Of a DNA stretch of 64,000 nt, positions 33,068 through 41,897 are shown one piece after another. A program made the position numbers and the translations under genes. Positions within the stretch are counted from its first letter, which is position 1. Every line of letters starts with the position of its first letter. Origin of the DNA: Hydrogenophaga sp. IBVHS2 (GTDB lineage: Bacteria; Pseudomonadota; Gammaproteobacteria; Burkholderiales; Burkholderiaceae_C); the NCBI RefSeq assembly GCF_002127215.1, contig NZ_NFUT01000002.1, forward strand, positions 434,001 through 498,000, in the 5' to 3' direction. Under the pieces are notes generated by a model. It searched no databases. It saw nothing but the letters and a program-made list of their open reading frames with translations, and was not told the DNA's origin.

Positions 33068-34021
33068 TCAGAGATCGAGCACCAGCAGCGGGCTGCGCGC
33101 GCGGGACACGCACAGCGTCAGGCACCGGGCCTTCTCATCGTCGCCGAGTATGTAGTCATTGTGTTCCACCTCGCCTTCGAGGTAACCCACCTTGCAGGCG
33201 CCGCAAAGCCCTGACAGGCACGACGTGGGCACCGCCTGCCCGGCGGCTTCGAGCGCCTGCACGATGGACTGCGACGGCGCCACCGGCACGGTGATGCCCT
33301 GGCGCTGCAGCCGCACCTCGAAGCCGCCCGCCGGCAGGTCGGACGCCGTGTTCGCCGGGGGCTTGAAGTGCTCGCAATGCACCGTGCCCGCGGGCCAGTG
33401 GGCGCTGGCGTCGGCACAGGCCTGCATGAAGCCGGCCGGGCCGCAGTAGTACAGGTGGGTGCCGTCGGCCGGCACCCGCAGCAGCCCGGCCATGTCCAGC
33501 CCGCGCGCCGGGTCGCCCTGGTCGAAGTGCAGGTGCAGCCGGCCCGCCGGCACCAGGGCCTGCAGCTCGGCCAGAAACGCTGCGTGGCCCGGCGTGCGCG
33601 CGCAGTAGTGCAGCTCGAACGACTCGCCCCGATTGCGCAGCGTGTGCGCCATGGCCTTGAGCGGCGTGATGCCGATGCCCCCGCCCAGCAGCACGCTGTG
33701 CCGTGCGCCCGGCACCAGCGCAAAGGCGTTGCGCGGCTCGCCCACGGCCAGTACATCGCTGACCTTCACCTTGTCGTGCAGCGCGGCCGAGCCGCCGCGG
33801 CCGGCCTTCTCGCGCAGCACGCCCAGCGTCCAGCAGCAGCGCTCGGCCGGGTCGCCGGCCAGCGAATACGAGCGCACCAGCCCGCCGGGCAGGTGCACAT
33901 CCACATGCGCGCCGGCCTGCACCTCGGGCAGATCGCCGCCGTCGGGCCGCACCAGTTCGAAGGCATGGATGCCTTCGGCCTGGCGGCGGATCGCCTGCAC
34001 CCGCAGGTTCAGCGTGCTCAA
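33068..34021 (-). CDS. VanB-type oxygenase reductase (PDR family)
   Basis: A 317-residue electron-transfer partner for the Rieske oxygenase upstream. Order: FMN-binding barrel (about 1-100; GAHVDVHLPGGLVRSYSLAGDP), NAD-binding domain (about 105-220; LLGGGIGITPLKAMAHTL, YYCGPAGFM), and C-terminal plant-type 2Fe-2S ferredoxin domain (about 235-317) with the cysteine pattern C-x4-C-x2-C (SCLSGLCGACKVG) and a final CLTLC. The start is a rare TTG at 34021 whose last two bases belong to the TGA stop of the oxygenase gene; this coupling fixes the start and explains the rare codon. It passes electrons from NADH through FMN and the cluster to the Rieske centre. Confidence 0.93.
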   Translation of the reverse strand: MSTLNLRVQAIRRQAEGIHAFELVRPDGGDLPEVQAGAHVDVHLPGGLVRSYSLAGDPAERCCWTLGVLREKAGRGGSAALHDKVKVSDVLAVGEPRNAFALVPGARHSVLLGGGIGITPLKAMAHTLRNRGESFELHYCARTPGHAAFLAELQALVPAGRLHLHFDQGDPARGLDMAGLLRVPADGTHLYYCGPAGFMQACADASAHWPAGTVHCEHFKPPANTASDLPAGGFEVRLQRQGITVPVAPSQSIVQALEAAGQAVPTSCLSGLCGACKVGYLEGEVEHNDYILGDDEKARCLTLCVSRARSPLLVLDL

Positions 34022-35550
34022 GCGGCCCTCCGGGCCAGCACGTCCTGTTGCAAGGCTTCCATCTTCGCCTTCACGAAGTCGGCCCGCGCCGCGCCCTTGA
34101 GCGATTCGGCCTGCGTGATGATGGCCACCACCTCGCGCGCCAGGTGGCGGCGCAGCGTCACCTCTTCCTCGCGGGTGCGGCCCACCGGCAGGTCGAACAC
34201 ATTGCCCGAGCAGTAGCTGTTGGGCGCGCCGCCGTTCTCGCGCAGCCAGTTCGCAAACTCCTGCGGCGTGGCCTTGGGGTTGGTGCCGCGCACCGCATCG
34301 CGCAGCAGCTTGCGGAACATGTAGAGGCCGGCGTCGAACTTGGTGGGGTTCTCCAGCGCATGCACCGCGATCGGCCGCTGGCTGATGATGGCCTCGTAGT
34401 CGCCCGGGGCGTACTGGCAATCCTTGTAGTTGGCGCGCGCGCGGTGGTCGCTCGGGATCGGCGGCATGTCTTCCAGCTTGTACTGGCCGAAGCGCTCGGG
34501 CCGGCGCATGGCCACCTGGCCTTCCAGGAAGTCGATGGTCTCGTAGCCCACCAGGCTCTTGTCGCCCACGCCGCGCGTGTCGATGCCCGGGCCCATCACG
34601 CGCCAGCCGATCATCTTGCTGTTCTGGTCGTCCACCGGCACGGTCCAGCGGATCATGTGGAAGCGGCTGAACAGCTTTTTGGCCTTGCCGTCTTCCGAGG
34701 TGTAGGCGTGCAGGCTCAGGTTGGGCAGCACCTGGTGCTGCACCCGGATGAACATGTGGTCGTCGTCCGAGCGGCGCGCGCCCGAACAGGCCAGGCCGCG
34801 CCCGCCATGGATCGGCACGAAATGCATGTCCGGCGGCACCTCCATGCTGGCCGCGCCCACCTCGTCGAAGGTGGTGCCCTGGTAGTGCTCGCCGGTCACC
34901 TGGCGCTTGGCGTGCAGCGCCATGGTGTGGAAGTTGTCGGCCGCGTTGTCCTGCACCTGCAGCCAGTTGGCGTGCTGGAAGTTGCTGTAGGGCACCAGCT
35001 CGTCGCCCTCGGCCACGGTGAAGTTGCCTTCCCATTCGGGGAAGGGCGGCTCCTCCTCCGGCGGGCCCATGTAGGCAAAGATCAGCCCGTGCCGCTCGAA
35101 GGCCTTGTAGGCGCCCTGGCGGATGCTGCAGCGGTAGCGCTCGCCTTCTTCCTCCTCGCCCTGCGGGAAGGGCACGCGCAGGCAGGTGCCGTCGATGTCG
35201 AACACCATGCCGTGGTAGCAGCACGAGATGCCCTTCTCCTCGATCTTTCCGTACTCCAGCGAAGCGCCCCGGTGCACGCAGTGAGCGTGCAGCAGGCCGA
35301 TGCGGCCGCTGCCGTCGCGGAAGCACACCAGTTCCTCGCCCAGGATCTTCAAAAAGCGCGGCGTGTCGGTCAGCTCCATGGCCATGCACACCGGGTGCCA
35401 GAACCGGCGCATGTACTCGCCGGTGGGCGTGCCCGGGCCGACCTCGGTGAGTTCCGGGTCGTGGCCCGGCACCTTGTTGGTGAAGTAGCCACCGTAGGGG
35501 ATCAGCTTCTTCTCGGTCGGCTCCAGGGTGTTCTTGTCGCGGGTGTTCAC
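34018..35550 (-). CDS. Rieske non-haem iron oxygenase, catalytic subunit
   Basis: A 510-residue single-component-type oxygenase subunit. The Rieske 2Fe-2S site is Cys91-x-His93 and Cys110-x2-His113 (CVHRG, CCYHG). The mononuclear iron site is in DNAADNFHTMALH with His208 and His213. Size and layout match phthalate dioxygenase/vanillate demethylase-like enzymes that act on aromatic acids; the substrate is not determined. GTG 35550 is preceded by GAGGAG. It is the first gene of an operon with its reductase and a GntR regulator, expressed from a promoter carrying twin TGTATACA dyads. Confidence 0.93.
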   Translation of the reverse strand: MNTRDKNTLEPTEKKLIPYGGYFTNKVPGHDPELTEVGPGTPTGEYMRRFWHPVCMAMELTDTPRFLKILGEELVCFRDGSGRIGLLHAHCVHRGASLEYGKIEEKGISCCYHGMVFDIDGTCLRVPFPQGEEEEGERYRCSIRQGAYKAFERHGLIFAYMGPPEEEPPFPEWEGNFTVAEGDELVPYSNFQHANWLQVQDNAADNFHTMALHAKRQVTGEHYQGTTFDEVGAASMEVPPDMHFVPIHGGRGLACSGARRSDDDHMFIRVQHQVLPNLSLHAYTSEDGKAKKLFSRFHMIRWTVPVDDQNSKMIGWRVMGPGIDTRGVGDKSLVGYETIDFLEGQVAMRRPERFGQYKLEDMPPIPSDHRARANYKDCQYAPGDYEAIISQRPIAVHALENPTKFDAGLYMFRKLLRDAVRGTNPKATPQEFANWLRENGGAPNSYCSGNVFDLPVGRTREEEVTLRRHLAREVVAIITQAESLKGAARADFVKAKMEALQQDVLARRAA

Positions 35551-35597
35551 GGGGCGTCTCTCCTCGGGTGGTGGGGTGGTTTTGGCTCTATGTATTC

Positions 35598-35619
35598 TGT
35601 ATACAAAGCTCTGTATACA
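35598..35619. promoter_or_regulatory. Twin TGTATACA operator upstream of the Rieske operon
   Basis: TGTATACA occurs at 35598-35605 and 35612-35619. Each is a perfect 8-bp palindrome inside a direct repeat CTGTATACAAAG, 14 bp from start to start. It lies 48-69 bp upstream of the oxygenase GTG start in AT-rich DNA. The GT...AC core fits sites of FadR/FCD-type GntR proteins, and such a regulator is encoded two genes downstream in the same operon. Confidence 0.72.
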
Positions 35620-35629
35620 AAGAATAGGG

Positions 35630-35657
35630 CCAAAACAAAACCCGGCTGAACCGGGTT
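35630..35657 (-). terminator. Rho-independent terminator of the lipoprotein/aldolase/M20 operon
   Basis: Read on the minus strand, AACCCGG-TTCAG-CCGGGTT (7-bp stem, 35639-35657) is followed by TTTTGTTTTG. It sits 21 bp after the stop of the lipoprotein gene and just before the Rieske promoter, separating the two operons. Confidence 0.8.
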
Positions 35658-35677
35658 AACCCTGGGAGCCGGCCATC

Positions 35678-36418
35678 TCACGCCCAGTCGGTCAGCTCCC
35701 ACCGGAAGTGGTCTTCCAGCGACTCGGCCTGCGACTTGAAGCCGTTGCCGCCCAGCAGGTAACGGCCCGAGGTTTCCCGGGCCACCCAGCGGCCCACCTC
35801 GGGTGCCAGCCACAGCCGGTCGCGGCGGGTGGTGTCCAGGCGGGTGAAGTCTTCGTGCTGCAGGCGCATCAGCCGCTCCACCCGCAGGGCATTGAAGGTG
35901 CCGGCCTTGACCGTGATGCGTTCCCAGGCAACAGAGTCGGCCTGCACCTGGATGGCAAAGCGGAACGAGCCGCCATCCATGCGGTAGCGGGTGAACAGCG
36001 ACTGCCGGCTGCCCGGCACCCAGCCGGCGGGCCAAAGGGGCACGGCCTCGTCGACGTTCAGCGGGTAGTCCCAGGCGGCGTCGCGCAGCAGCTGGCCCCA
36101 GGCGCGGTGGGTTTCCTGCGGCAGCTCGCGCCCGCTGGCCGAGCGGCGGGCCACCACGGTGGTGTCCCCCACCGAAGCCACCGATTCGGTCACCGTGTCC
36201 AGCTGGGCGCTGTTGAACTGGTTGAACAACGCATACGTCCAGCGCTGGCCCACGGCCGGGGCGCGCATGCGGGCGTCCGGCCCGGGGCCGGGCAGGGGGC
36301 TGCGGGCCAGGGGTGGCAGCGCTTCAAACGGCACCAGCGCGCAGCCGGTGGTGGCCAGCAGCGGCAGGGCGGCCGCGCCCAGCAGCAGGCGGCGGCGAGT
36401 GGAAGTGTGTTCAGACAT
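35678..36418 (-). CDS. Hypothetical exported protein, probable lipoprotein
   Basis: A 246-residue protein of unknown function. The N-terminus has three arginines and a hydrophobic stretch ending in LLATTGC, a likely lipoprotein or Tat-type signal. The mature part is a beta-rich domain (VGQRWTYALFNQFNSAQLDTVTESV; ITVKAGTFNALRVERLMRL), similar in flavour to DUF3108-type proteins. It is the third gene of an operon with an M20 hydrolase and a class II aldolase, and is followed by a terminator. Its role in that pathway is not evident. Confidence 0.7.
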   Translation of the reverse strand: MSEHTSTRRRLLLGAAALPLLATTGCALVPFEALPPLARSPLPGPGPDARMRAPAVGQRWTYALFNQFNSAQLDTVTESVASVGDTTVVARRSASGRELPQETHRAWGQLLRDAAWDYPLNVDEAVPLWPAGWVPGSRQSLFTRYRMDGGSFRFAIQVQADSVAWERITVKAGTFNALRVERLMRLQHEDFTRLDTTRRDRLWLAPEVGRWVARETSGRYLLGGNGFKSQAESLEDHFRWELTDWA

Positions 36419-36462
36419 GGCGTACCTCTGACGAATCACGGACATACGTGATGTTCTCAATG

Positions 36463-37221
36463 TCAGAGAGTCCGACGCAAAGCCTCGAAAAAGAGTTCCG
36501 ACTGCAGCCGCTCGCCCTGCATCTGCGCCGCCACCCGCGCGGCCAGATCGGCCTGCACCGGCTGCAGCGGGCTGCCGGTGGAGGCCGCCAGCACCTGGGC
36601 CTGGCAGGCGCGCTCCAGGTAGTACAGGTCGTCAAAGGCATGGTCGATGCGCGGGCCGCACACCACCACGCCGTGGTTGCCCAGAAAGGCCACGTCGGCC
36701 CCCTGCATGGCGCGGGCGATGCGGTCGCCTTCCGACGTGTCCAGCGCCAGGCCGTTGTAGTGCGCGTCCACCGCCACCCGCCCATGAAAACGCATGGCGT
36801 TCTGCGACAGGGCCGTGTCCAGCGCCCGCTGCCGCGTGAGCGTGAGCGCCGTGGCATGCGGCATGTGGGTGTGCAGCACCACCGCCTTGCGCGCGATGCG
36901 GTGGATGCCGCTGTGGATGTGCATGGCGGTCGATTCCACCGGATGCCGGCCGGCCAGCGGCTGGCCCTGCAGATCCACCATCACGATGTCGTCGGCCTGC
37001 ACCTCGCTCCACAGCAGGCCGCGCGGGTTCAGCAGGAAGCGGCCCGAGCCGTCCGGCAGCTCCACGCTGAAGTGGTTGCACACGCCCTCCGACAAACCAA
37101 AGTGCGCCGCAGCCCGCAGGGCCAGCGCCAGATCGGCCCGGGCCTGGGCCACGGCGGGGCTGGCGTAATCGCGTTCGTGTGGATTCATTTGAATTGGTTG
37201 ATGGCAAATTTCATTCGGCAT
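36463..37221 (-). CDS. Class II aldolase/adducin family protein
   Basis: A 252-residue protein of the fuculose-1-phosphate aldolase fold. The zinc ligands are visible as HTHMPHA (about 116-122) and the distal His near LGNHGVV, with an acidic residue in ESTAMHIHSGIHR. Relatives in catabolic operons are aldolases, decarboxylases or epimerases acting on C4-C5 sugar acids or on hydroxy acids. ATG 37221 overlaps the M20 gene by 11 bp; ATG 37188 (MNPHERD) is an alternative. Neither has a good ribosome binding site, which favours coupling to the M20 gene. Confidence 0.85.
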   Translation of the reverse strand: MPNEICHQPIQMNPHERDYASPAVAQARADLALALRAAAHFGLSEGVCNHFSVELPDGSGRFLLNPRGLLWSEVQADDIVMVDLQGQPLAGRHPVESTAMHIHSGIHRIARKAVVLHTHMPHATALTLTRQRALDTALSQNAMRFHGRVAVDAHYNGLALDTSEGDRIARAMQGADVAFLGNHGVVVCGPRIDHAFDDLYYLERACQAQVLAASTGSPLQPVQADLAARVAAQMQGERLQSELFFEALRRTL

Positions 37222-38422
37222 GCCAGTCGGCCACCAGCGCCTCGAACAGCTGCTGCGCCTGCGGAATGCGGTCCACCACGCAGTACTCGTCGGTCTGGTG
37301 CGCCTGGGATGGCTCGCCCGGCCCCAGGATCACCGTGGGCGGCATGCCCAGCAGCGGGCGCAGGGCGGCCGCGTCGGTGAAGTAGCTGGCCACCGCCGCC
37401 CGCGCCGGCTCGATGGGCAGGGCCGGGTGCCGGGCCGAAGTCTCACCAGTCAGCGCCTGCACCCGTTGCATCCACGGGTCCTGCGGGCCGGTGTAGACGG
37501 CCTCCAGGTCCAGCAGCGGCTCCAGCCGCACCTCGCCCCCGGCGGTGGCACACAGACAACGCAGCACCTGCGCATGCGGCATGCCGGCCACGGTGCGGAT
37601 GTCCACCGTCATTTCGGCCGCGTCGGGCACCGAATTGATGTTGATGCCACCTTGGATGGTGCTCACCGTCAGCGAGGGCGAACCCATCTCCGGGTGGGGC
37701 GGGGTGGCAAAGTCGTGTTGCTCCAGGGCGAGTGCGGCGCGGGCCAGCTTGTAGATGGCGTTGTCGCCCAGGTGCGGCATGGAGCCGTGCGCGGTCTTGC
37801 CCTGCGCCAGCGCCTTGAGCCAGAAGGCCCCCTTGTGCCCGCGCAGCGGCGCATTGGCCGTGGGCTCGGCCACCACCAGCGCCCCGGCCTGGCCCACCCA
37901 CTGCCGCGCCTCCGGCTGGCGCGCCAGGTGAAAGGCGCCGTCGCAACCGGTCTCTTCACCGGCCGTGATGATCAGCGTGATGCCCGCGCCATCGCGCGCC
38001 CTGTCGGCACAGGCCAGCGCCGCCACGGTGAAGGCGGCCACGCCGCTCTTCATGTCGGACGAACCCCGGCCGTACAGCCGCCCGTCAATGATGTCGGCGC
38101 CCCACGGGTCTTGCGTCCACCCGGCCGAACCCAGCGGCACCACGTCCACATGGCCGGTGAAGGCAATGGGCGCACGGTCGGCCCGGCCACCGATGCGCGC
38201 CACCAGCGTGCCGCGCCCCGGCGCCATGTCCACCACCCGGCACTGGTAGCCGGCAGAAGACAACAAATCGGCCAATGGCTCGATGCAGCGCGACTCCAGC
38301 CCGCCCGGCGGCAGGGTGTTGATGCGCACCAGGGTGCGGGTGAGGTCTATGGGGTCGGGCAGGGTGGTCAAGGCGGTGTCCCCAAGGTGGGATTGGATAG
38401 GTTCAAGGCCTGAAGTTTGCAT
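37211..38422 (-). CDS. M20-family metallohydrolase (ArgE/DapE type)
   Basis: A 403-residue amidohydrolase. Metal-binding and catalytic residues of the family are in place: His-Asp in TGHVDVVP, Asp in LYGRGSSDMKSG, the Glu pair in ITAGEETGCDG, Glu in VVAEPTAN, and the final His in SQAHQTDEY. It resembles acetylornithine deacetylase / succinyl-diaminopimelate desuccinylase and would release an acyl group from an amino acid or a related compound. It lies first in an operon with a class II aldolase and a lipoprotein rather than with arginine or lysine genes, so a catabolic role is likely. Confidence 0.9.
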   Translation of the reverse strand: MQTSGLEPIQSHLGDTALTTLPDPIDLTRTLVRINTLPPGGLESRCIEPLADLLSSAGYQCRVVDMAPGRGTLVARIGGRADRAPIAFTGHVDVVPLGSAGWTQDPWGADIIDGRLYGRGSSDMKSGVAAFTVAALACADRARDGAGITLIITAGEETGCDGAFHLARQPEARQWVGQAGALVVAEPTANAPLRGHKGAFWLKALAQGKTAHGSMPHLGDNAIYKLARAALALEQHDFATPPHPEMGSPSLTVSTIQGGININSVPDAAEMTVDIRTVAGMPHAQVLRCLCATAGGEVRLEPLLDLEAVYTGPQDPWMQRVQALTGETSARHPALPIEPARAAVASYFTDAAALRPLLGMPPTVILGPGEPSQAHQTDEYCVVDRIPQAQQLFEALVADWHAE

Positions 38423-38542
38423 GCTGTCGGGTGCGCGTCAAACCGCGGCAGTTGCGGTTGCGACAGGCAAAGATCCAGCTGTTGATCTGTCCTGATGATT
38501 CAGCTGCAGGTGATTCGATGCGGCGTCCCGCCCGCATCCGTA

Positions 38543-40045
38543 TCACTGAACCGAGCCCCCTGTCACAGCCCGCTGGAAGCCCACGAGCTCGCTGATCTGA
38601 CTGCTGTACGGGTCATAAACCCATTCTTGATCGAACAGGGAGCGCACCTCCTGAAGGTGAAATCCCTCGGCAATCACCAATGAGTGGAATCGGTTCCCAT
38701 TGATGCGCTGTTTCTCAATGGAGTCTCTGACGTCCGCAGGCAGGCGCCCGGCAACGAAGTCTGAAATCACGAGCAGATCGGCTTTGGCAAACTTCTCCTG
38801 CTGCATCAGGCCCACCGCATGTCTCAAGGCGGGCGCCATGTCGGTACCACCATGGAAAGACATTTCCAGGAAGCGCATCAAAGACTGCATGCCGTCCTTC
38901 TGGCTGAGGTCCAGTGTTTCAATGCTGGTCGAAAAATTGATCAGGTAGCAGTCCCGCTTTTGCTCGCGTGCATGTCCCGCCATGTACAACGCCATCGCTT
39001 TGCCTATGGTCTCCGGCATTCCGTGCATCGATCCACTGGTGTCAACGCAGATGATCATGGGGCCCAGCTTGTCCGCTTCGGTGGTGTGCTGTTCTGTCAC
39101 GCGCTCGTGCAGTTCACCGACCAGTCGCAGGCCCCGCATGTCAAAGCACATCAACCGGGACTCGATGTACTTCAGGTCAAACAGAACGGCTGTGTCCGGA
39201 TCGCCCAGCATGGCGAGCTCGCAGGGCAAGGCCTGCTCCAGATCCCGGCCTAGCCGTACCCCGATGATCTCTTCCCGCGAATTGGGGTCGGGCTGCCACA
39301 CGTCCTGGACATAGACCGAGTTCACCTGTTCGATCCGCTCCGACAGTTCCAGCTGACGAAGTTTGCCCAGCACATCGCACAGGGCTTTGATGCCTTCATC
39401 GTTGGCAAGGTAACGCGCCCAGCGTTTCAACTGGTCGATGTTCTGCGGCGAAAGCTGTCCCTTCGAAAGGTCTACCAGAATGCCGGTCCCGACCCCCAAG
39501 GCATCGAGTTGTCGGGCCAGTGCGCTCATCAACTCCAGAAACGCTTCCAGTTCGTTTCGCAGTGCAGCGCGTCGCTGGGTGACTTCCTGAAGCTCCCACG
39601 CGCTGACGGCCCTGTCGAGGGTCTCCCTCCACTGGTCAACAAGCAACCCGGCGGCCCTCCGGGCTTGCTGATGCGACTCTGTTTTTGCTTTCTTCCCGCG
39701 TTTCTGTGTGGATGCTTGATCGATGTGTTGTTCTTCCCAGAATGTCGGGTTGAAAGGTCTGCCGCTCAGCCTGCACAGCTCATCGAAACGTTGGACGGCG
39801 GTGCGCCATTCCTCTTTGGATATGGCCTGCTGGTCAACCAGGCCGGCAAATTGGGCCAGATCCTGCTCGCGCGACACAAAGGGGTTGTTCGCAAGTATTT
39901 CGCGCTGCGTCTGTCTGGCCCATTCTTCGGAACGAAGGGTCACATGGTCCCGAGCAGCGTCAGTCCACGAGGGAGACGTTGCCTGCAGGTCATTCACCAG
40001 GGCCAGTGCTATCGCCTGGGTAGTGTTCTTGAGCATCACCGACAC
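38543..40045 (-). CDS. viaA: ViaA-like VWA-domain protein
   Basis: A 500-residue partner of the MoxR ATPase encoded just upstream. The C-terminal von Willebrand factor A domain (about 328-480) has a complete metal-ion-dependent adhesion site (DTSGS at 335-339, Thr in GGTDMAP and Asp in VISDFVAG). The N-terminal half is mostly helical and charged. Length is close to Escherichia coli ViaA (483). The start overlaps the ravA stop by 10 bp. In E. coli the RavA-ViaA pair acts at the membrane on respiratory complexes and influences aminoglycoside sensitivity. Its DNA is visibly less GC-rich than that of the neighbours. Confidence 0.88.
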   Translation of the reverse strand: MSVMLKNTTQAIALALVNDLQATSPSWTDAARDHVTLRSEEWARQTQREILANNPFVSREQDLAQFAGLVDQQAISKEEWRTAVQRFDELCRLSGRPFNPTFWEEQHIDQASTQKRGKKAKTESHQQARRAAGLLVDQWRETLDRAVSAWELQEVTQRRAALRNELEAFLELMSALARQLDALGVGTGILVDLSKGQLSPQNIDQLKRWARYLANDEGIKALCDVLGKLRQLELSERIEQVNSVYVQDVWQPDPNSREEIIGVRLGRDLEQALPCELAMLGDPDTAVLFDLKYIESRLMCFDMRGLRLVGELHERVTEQHTTEADKLGPMIICVDTSGSMHGMPETIGKAMALYMAGHAREQKRDCYLINFSTSIETLDLSQKDGMQSLMRFLEMSFHGGTDMAPALRHAVGLMQQEKFAKADLLVISDFVAGRLPADVRDSIEKQRINGNRFHSLVIAEGFHLQEVRSLFDQEWVYDPYSSQISELVGFQRAVTGGSVQ

Positions 40046-41613
40046 AAGCTCGTCAACCGCTCACAGTCCAGCACGCGAAGGTTCAGGCGCTCGACTTCCT
40101 CTTGTGCACCCTCGAAAGTCAACGTTGTCTTTTCCTCGGGAACGAAGGTGGAAGCCATCGCAAGTCGGTAGGCCTCGGCCCGGGACAGGGCCTGATCCCG
40201 GACTTTCTCCAGTTCTGTCTTCAACTCGAGCACCTGCAGCGTCAGCGCTTGAACGAGCCGGTCGTTGACGCCGGTTTTTTTGGTGCCTTTGTGGAACAGG
40301 ACGATGGGTGCGACCTTGATCACCTTGCGGGTGGTGTACAAGGCGTCCAGCGTGACCTCGCAAGCGCCTTGGCGGTCGAATTTGCAAGTAATCTCATTCA
40401 ATACCGAGCCATTAACGGATAGCGGACTGAATGTTTCAGATGTTTTCAGTTTCTTGGAAGGAATCAAAAGGGCCCTGAGCAGTCCGTTTCTCAGTGAGTT
40501 GTGGGGTGGTATTTCAACTCGGAAATATTCCTCCCCTGCATGTTCAACCGTGGCGTACAGATCTTCGGAGTGATAGAGCTCCTGGTGGATTTCCTTCTCG
40601 ACAGCATCTTTGGCACGATCCAGCGCGGCCAAGTCGGCTTGACCGGCAAACCCTGATTGCCGAACAGCGTTGGCGACGATCTCTGCAACTGCCTGCCGGT
40701 TCTCGGCGTTCGTCCAGAGGCAATGCTCCAGCAGCAGTGCGTCGCTTTGATTGGTTTCGTTCCGACCATTGAAAAACGCGGCAGCCTTCAACAGCATGGC
40801 GGCGCGCTGCCAGCGCCGGTCGGACACGTAGACCTTCAGTGTGTCGTGTTGGGCCTGAAGGGCGTTTCTGACCAAGTGGATGATCGTGCTCGTCTCAGGG
40901 GACAGTCGGACGGATGACTGGATGGTCCGGCGCCAGGATTCCCACTCGTCTTTCTTGATGATCAGCTCCTTCGGCACGTCCACATGCGCCTCGGTCGGAG
41001 GGCTGTCCAGCAAGCTGTTGAAGTGGTCGGATCGTGTAATCGGGGGCACCAGCAGCCGGACGATGAAACGGTCGTACAAGGCGTCGAGGCCCTGGTTGTC
41101 TCCCGGCGTCTCGTTTGATGCAGCGATCAATGCCTTGAGCGGGGCGCTCTCGATCTGGTCTCCGTTCCGAAACCGACGCTCATTGATGAGCGTGAGCAGT
41201 GTGTTCAGGATGGCCGGGCTGGATTTCCAGATTTCATCAAGAAAGGCGAACTCTGCCGTGGGCAGATAACCCTCGGTCTTTCTTACATATCGGTCTTCTT
41301 TCAGCTCCTTGATGGACACAGGTCCGAACACCTCCTCGGGTGTGCTGAACCGGTTCATCAAACATTCGAAATAGGAGGGATCCTCAAATCCACAGGCAAT
41401 GCGCCTTGAAATGAGGCTTTTTGCCGTGCCCGGAGGGCCATACAAAAAGGTGTTTTGACCGCTCAGTGCCCCCAACAAGGACACGGCGACGATTTCCTCC
41501 CGCTCATGCATCCCCGCTGACAAGTGCCGGAGCAACTGCCGAATTCGCTTTTTGACTGTCACTGACATTCCCTGAAGTTTTATAGATGGTTCCGCCTTCA
41601 ACGCCGTCTTCAT
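40036..41613 (-). CDS. ravA: RavA-like MoxR AAA+ ATPase
   Basis: A 525-residue MoxR-family ATPase. Walker A is GPPGTAKS (59-66), Walker B EFAFLDEIWK (121-130), sensor 1 in IAASNETPGDN, and the arginine finger is likely in ALYDRFIVRL. The middle and C-terminal parts match the RavA triple-helix/beta-barrel region in size. ATG 41613 is given; ATG 41568 (MSVTVKKRI) would match the N-terminus of E. coli RavA better, and neither has a clear ribosome binding site. It is co-transcribed with viaA and forms a chaperone-like complex with it. Confidence 0.9.
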   Translation of the reverse strand: MKTALKAEPSIKLQGMSVTVKKRIRQLLRHLSAGMHEREEIVAVSLLGALSGQNTFLYGPPGTAKSLISRRIACGFEDPSYFECLMNRFSTPEEVFGPVSIKELKEDRYVRKTEGYLPTAEFAFLDEIWKSSPAILNTLLTLINERRFRNGDQIESAPLKALIAASNETPGDNQGLDALYDRFIVRLLVPPITRSDHFNSLLDSPPTEAHVDVPKELIIKKDEWESWRRTIQSSVRLSPETSTIIHLVRNALQAQHDTLKVYVSDRRWQRAAMLLKAAAFFNGRNETNQSDALLLEHCLWTNAENRQAVAEIVANAVRQSGFAGQADLAALDRAKDAVEKEIHQELYHSEDLYATVEHAGEEYFRVEIPPHNSLRNGLLRALLIPSKKLKTSETFSPLSVNGSVLNEITCKFDRQGACEVTLDALYTTRKVIKVAPIVLFHKGTKKTGVNDRLVQALTLQVLELKTELEKVRDQALSRAEAYRLAMASTFVPEEKTTLTFEGAQEEVERLNLRVLDCERLTSLCR

Positions 41614-41790
41614 CGGTTTTCATCGTTGAGGCAATCGCTGATGAAAGGCGTGAAGAGGGTGGCGCATTGACTTTAGCAGTCCACCACGGACCGGTTGTTG
41701 GGTCTGGAGCGCCAAGCTGTGCATGCTTTTGTATTGATTGCACCGTCTTCCCCGCCTAACATGCCGCAAAACACCTCAGGAGGAAGAGAA

Positions 41791-41883
41791 ATGCCCCGTT
41801 CTGCCGCCACCCTGCCTGCCACTGCCGCCCTGGCCATGCTGATCGCCTTCGGCCCCGCCACGGCCCGCCTGGCCGGGCGCTGA
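41791..41883 (+). CDS. Small ORF with perfect ribosome binding site, leader-like
   Basis: A 30-codon frame beginning ATGCCCCG, preceded at 7 bp by a perfect AGGAGG (41778-41783). The peptide has a hydrophobic middle (ATLPATAALAMLIAFG) and basic ends, like a lone signal peptide or membrane peptide. It ends 14 bp before the GTG start of the cytochrome gene. It may be a translated leader coupling to the cytochrome gene, a small membrane protein, or the stub of a decayed exported-protein gene. Confidence 0.5.
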   Translation: MPRSAATLPATAALAMLIAFGPATARLAGR

Positions 41884-41897
41884 AGCCCGGCAACCCC

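Noticed and set aside
38423..38542. Possible terminator or site between the M20 and viaA genes
   Set aside because: CAGCTG words recur here but do not form a stem with a T run, and no conserved dyad is seen.
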